DNA of 64,000 nt from Nemertoderma westbladi (lineage: Eukaryota; Xenacoelomorpha; Nemertodermatida; Nemertodermatidae), in NCBI GenBank assembly GCA_032718475.1, contig JAUCBJ010005087.1, forward strand, positions 1 through 64,000, read 5' to 3'. The position numbers were made by a program, and so were the translations under genes. Below are positions 63,353 through 64,000 of this stretch, piece after piece. Under the pieces are notes generated by a model that did not search any database, was not told the origin of the DNA, and saw only the letters and a program-made list of their open reading frames with translations. How positions within the stretch are numbered: position 1 is the first letter of the stretch; every line of letters begins with the position of its first letter.

Positions 63353-64000
63353 GTGGATGGTTCTCACCGGACCTGTTAGATACGCGCTGAGGGCACAATA
63401 TGGATAACTTAGTCGATTGTTGCGAAGCCGGAAACGAAAACAGTAGGCCGTCACACGAGGATGTTATATTAAGCTGAAAGCGGGTTTTTTGTCATTTGTG
63501 AAGGACTAATTACCTTCTTAAGGAGTGAGGCTTCAATGTATTGTCACCGTTTGTTCAAATATTTTTTAAATCTTTTCTAGTTAATTGACAGTTACAGTTT
63601 CAAATATCATGAAGATTAATTTGATAAATATATTCCACAAAACGTGATACTACAGGAACTATGGAAGATACAGGTAGACGTAAACAGTGACGAATTATTT
63701 TGATGCAATATTTTTTTCTTACGATTCTTATCAATTACAAGAGTGGCAGGTTTACAGTAATTTTCCAAAGATACAATATGTTAGTCTTTCAGCTGTGTAA
63801 AACTTTATTCAAATTCGTTCAAACAATAATTGATATGATAACAACAATTAATTCAATTATTAACTAAATTAGTCATGGTTTAGTGTAATCCCAACCTGGT
63901 GGGAATTTAATTAATTAATTATAATTTACTACTTGTAGCAGCACTGGGAGTATTTAATAAGAGTCATTTGGAGAAGAAAGTCTTTTGTTTCTTAATTTCA
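63353..64000. other. AT-rich sequence at the right edge
   Basis: A 25-codon frame, MDNLVDCCEAGNENSRPSHE, at 63401 is too short to support. Nothing else is recognised. Confidence 0.45.

Noticed and set aside
63401-63478. Short frame MDNLVDCCEAGNENSRPSHE
   Set aside because: Only 25 codons, with no splice donor before its stop. Cannot be distinguished from chance.

Overview
This window is repeat-dominated animal nuclear DNA. There are no bacterial operons, no ribosome-binding-site logic and no rRNA. The coding material falls into two classes: a few short, splice-bounded exons, and a large amount of retrotransposon sequence. The frequent palindromic words (GTAGGCCTAC, TACTGTAC, ACCGGT), tRNA-derived SINEs, LINE fragments and two BEL/Pao LTR retrotransposons suggest a metazoan, probably a marine invertebrate. 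An echinoderm or similar deuterostome would fit, but the species cannot be fixed from sequence alone.

1-13.5 kb: a probable host gene lies on the minus strand. Its first coding exon is at 13473-13274. Its second, an EF-hand exon, is at 93-1 and runs off the window. The two exons match in phase. The 13.2-kb intron between them holds a 22-bp minisatellite, a MITE-like element, a tandem-repeat element with 8-bp target duplications, and a very young 7.8-kb BEL/Pao LTR retrotransposon (1901-9715). That retrotransposon has 551-bp LTRs with one difference and a 5-bp TCATC target duplication. It lies antisense to the gene. It encodes Gag and a retropepsin but no reverse transcriptase, RNase H or integrase, so it looks non-autonomous. 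Its long coding region changes frame at three separate runs of exactly ten G.

13.5-27.1 kb: LINE reverse-transcriptase fragments, tRNA-derived SINEs (one nested in a LINE with a 10-bp target duplication), a roughly 33-bp minisatellite, a 1.2-kb array of an 11-bp satellite, a 294-bp hAT-type MITE with an 8-bp target duplication, a decayed BEL/Pao pol copy (20.2-24.1 kb) and a candidate DNA element with inverted arrays of a short motif.

27.8-30.2 kb: two phase-compatible exons could encode an 81-residue secreted peptide precursor with a signal peptide and a Gly-Lys-Arg processing/amidation site.

32.4-52.2 kb: a three-level nest. A 31-bp minisatellite is the target of a 2.2-kb 5'-truncated LINE (12-bp target duplication). 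That LINE is interrupted by a 16.2-kb BEL/Pao element (34394-50551, 1199-bp LTRs, 5-bp TCCGT target duplication). The large element carries Gag, protease, RT, RNase H and integrase, all with inactivating lesions. It also has an unrecognised accessory coding region between pol and the 3' LTR.

52.2-64 kb: a 5'-truncated LINE copy and a SINE-like insertion, each with perfect target duplications; further LINE fragments; a signal-peptide exon interrupted by a 0.9-kb foldback element at a TA site; and a 1.74-kb giant inverted repeat near the right end.
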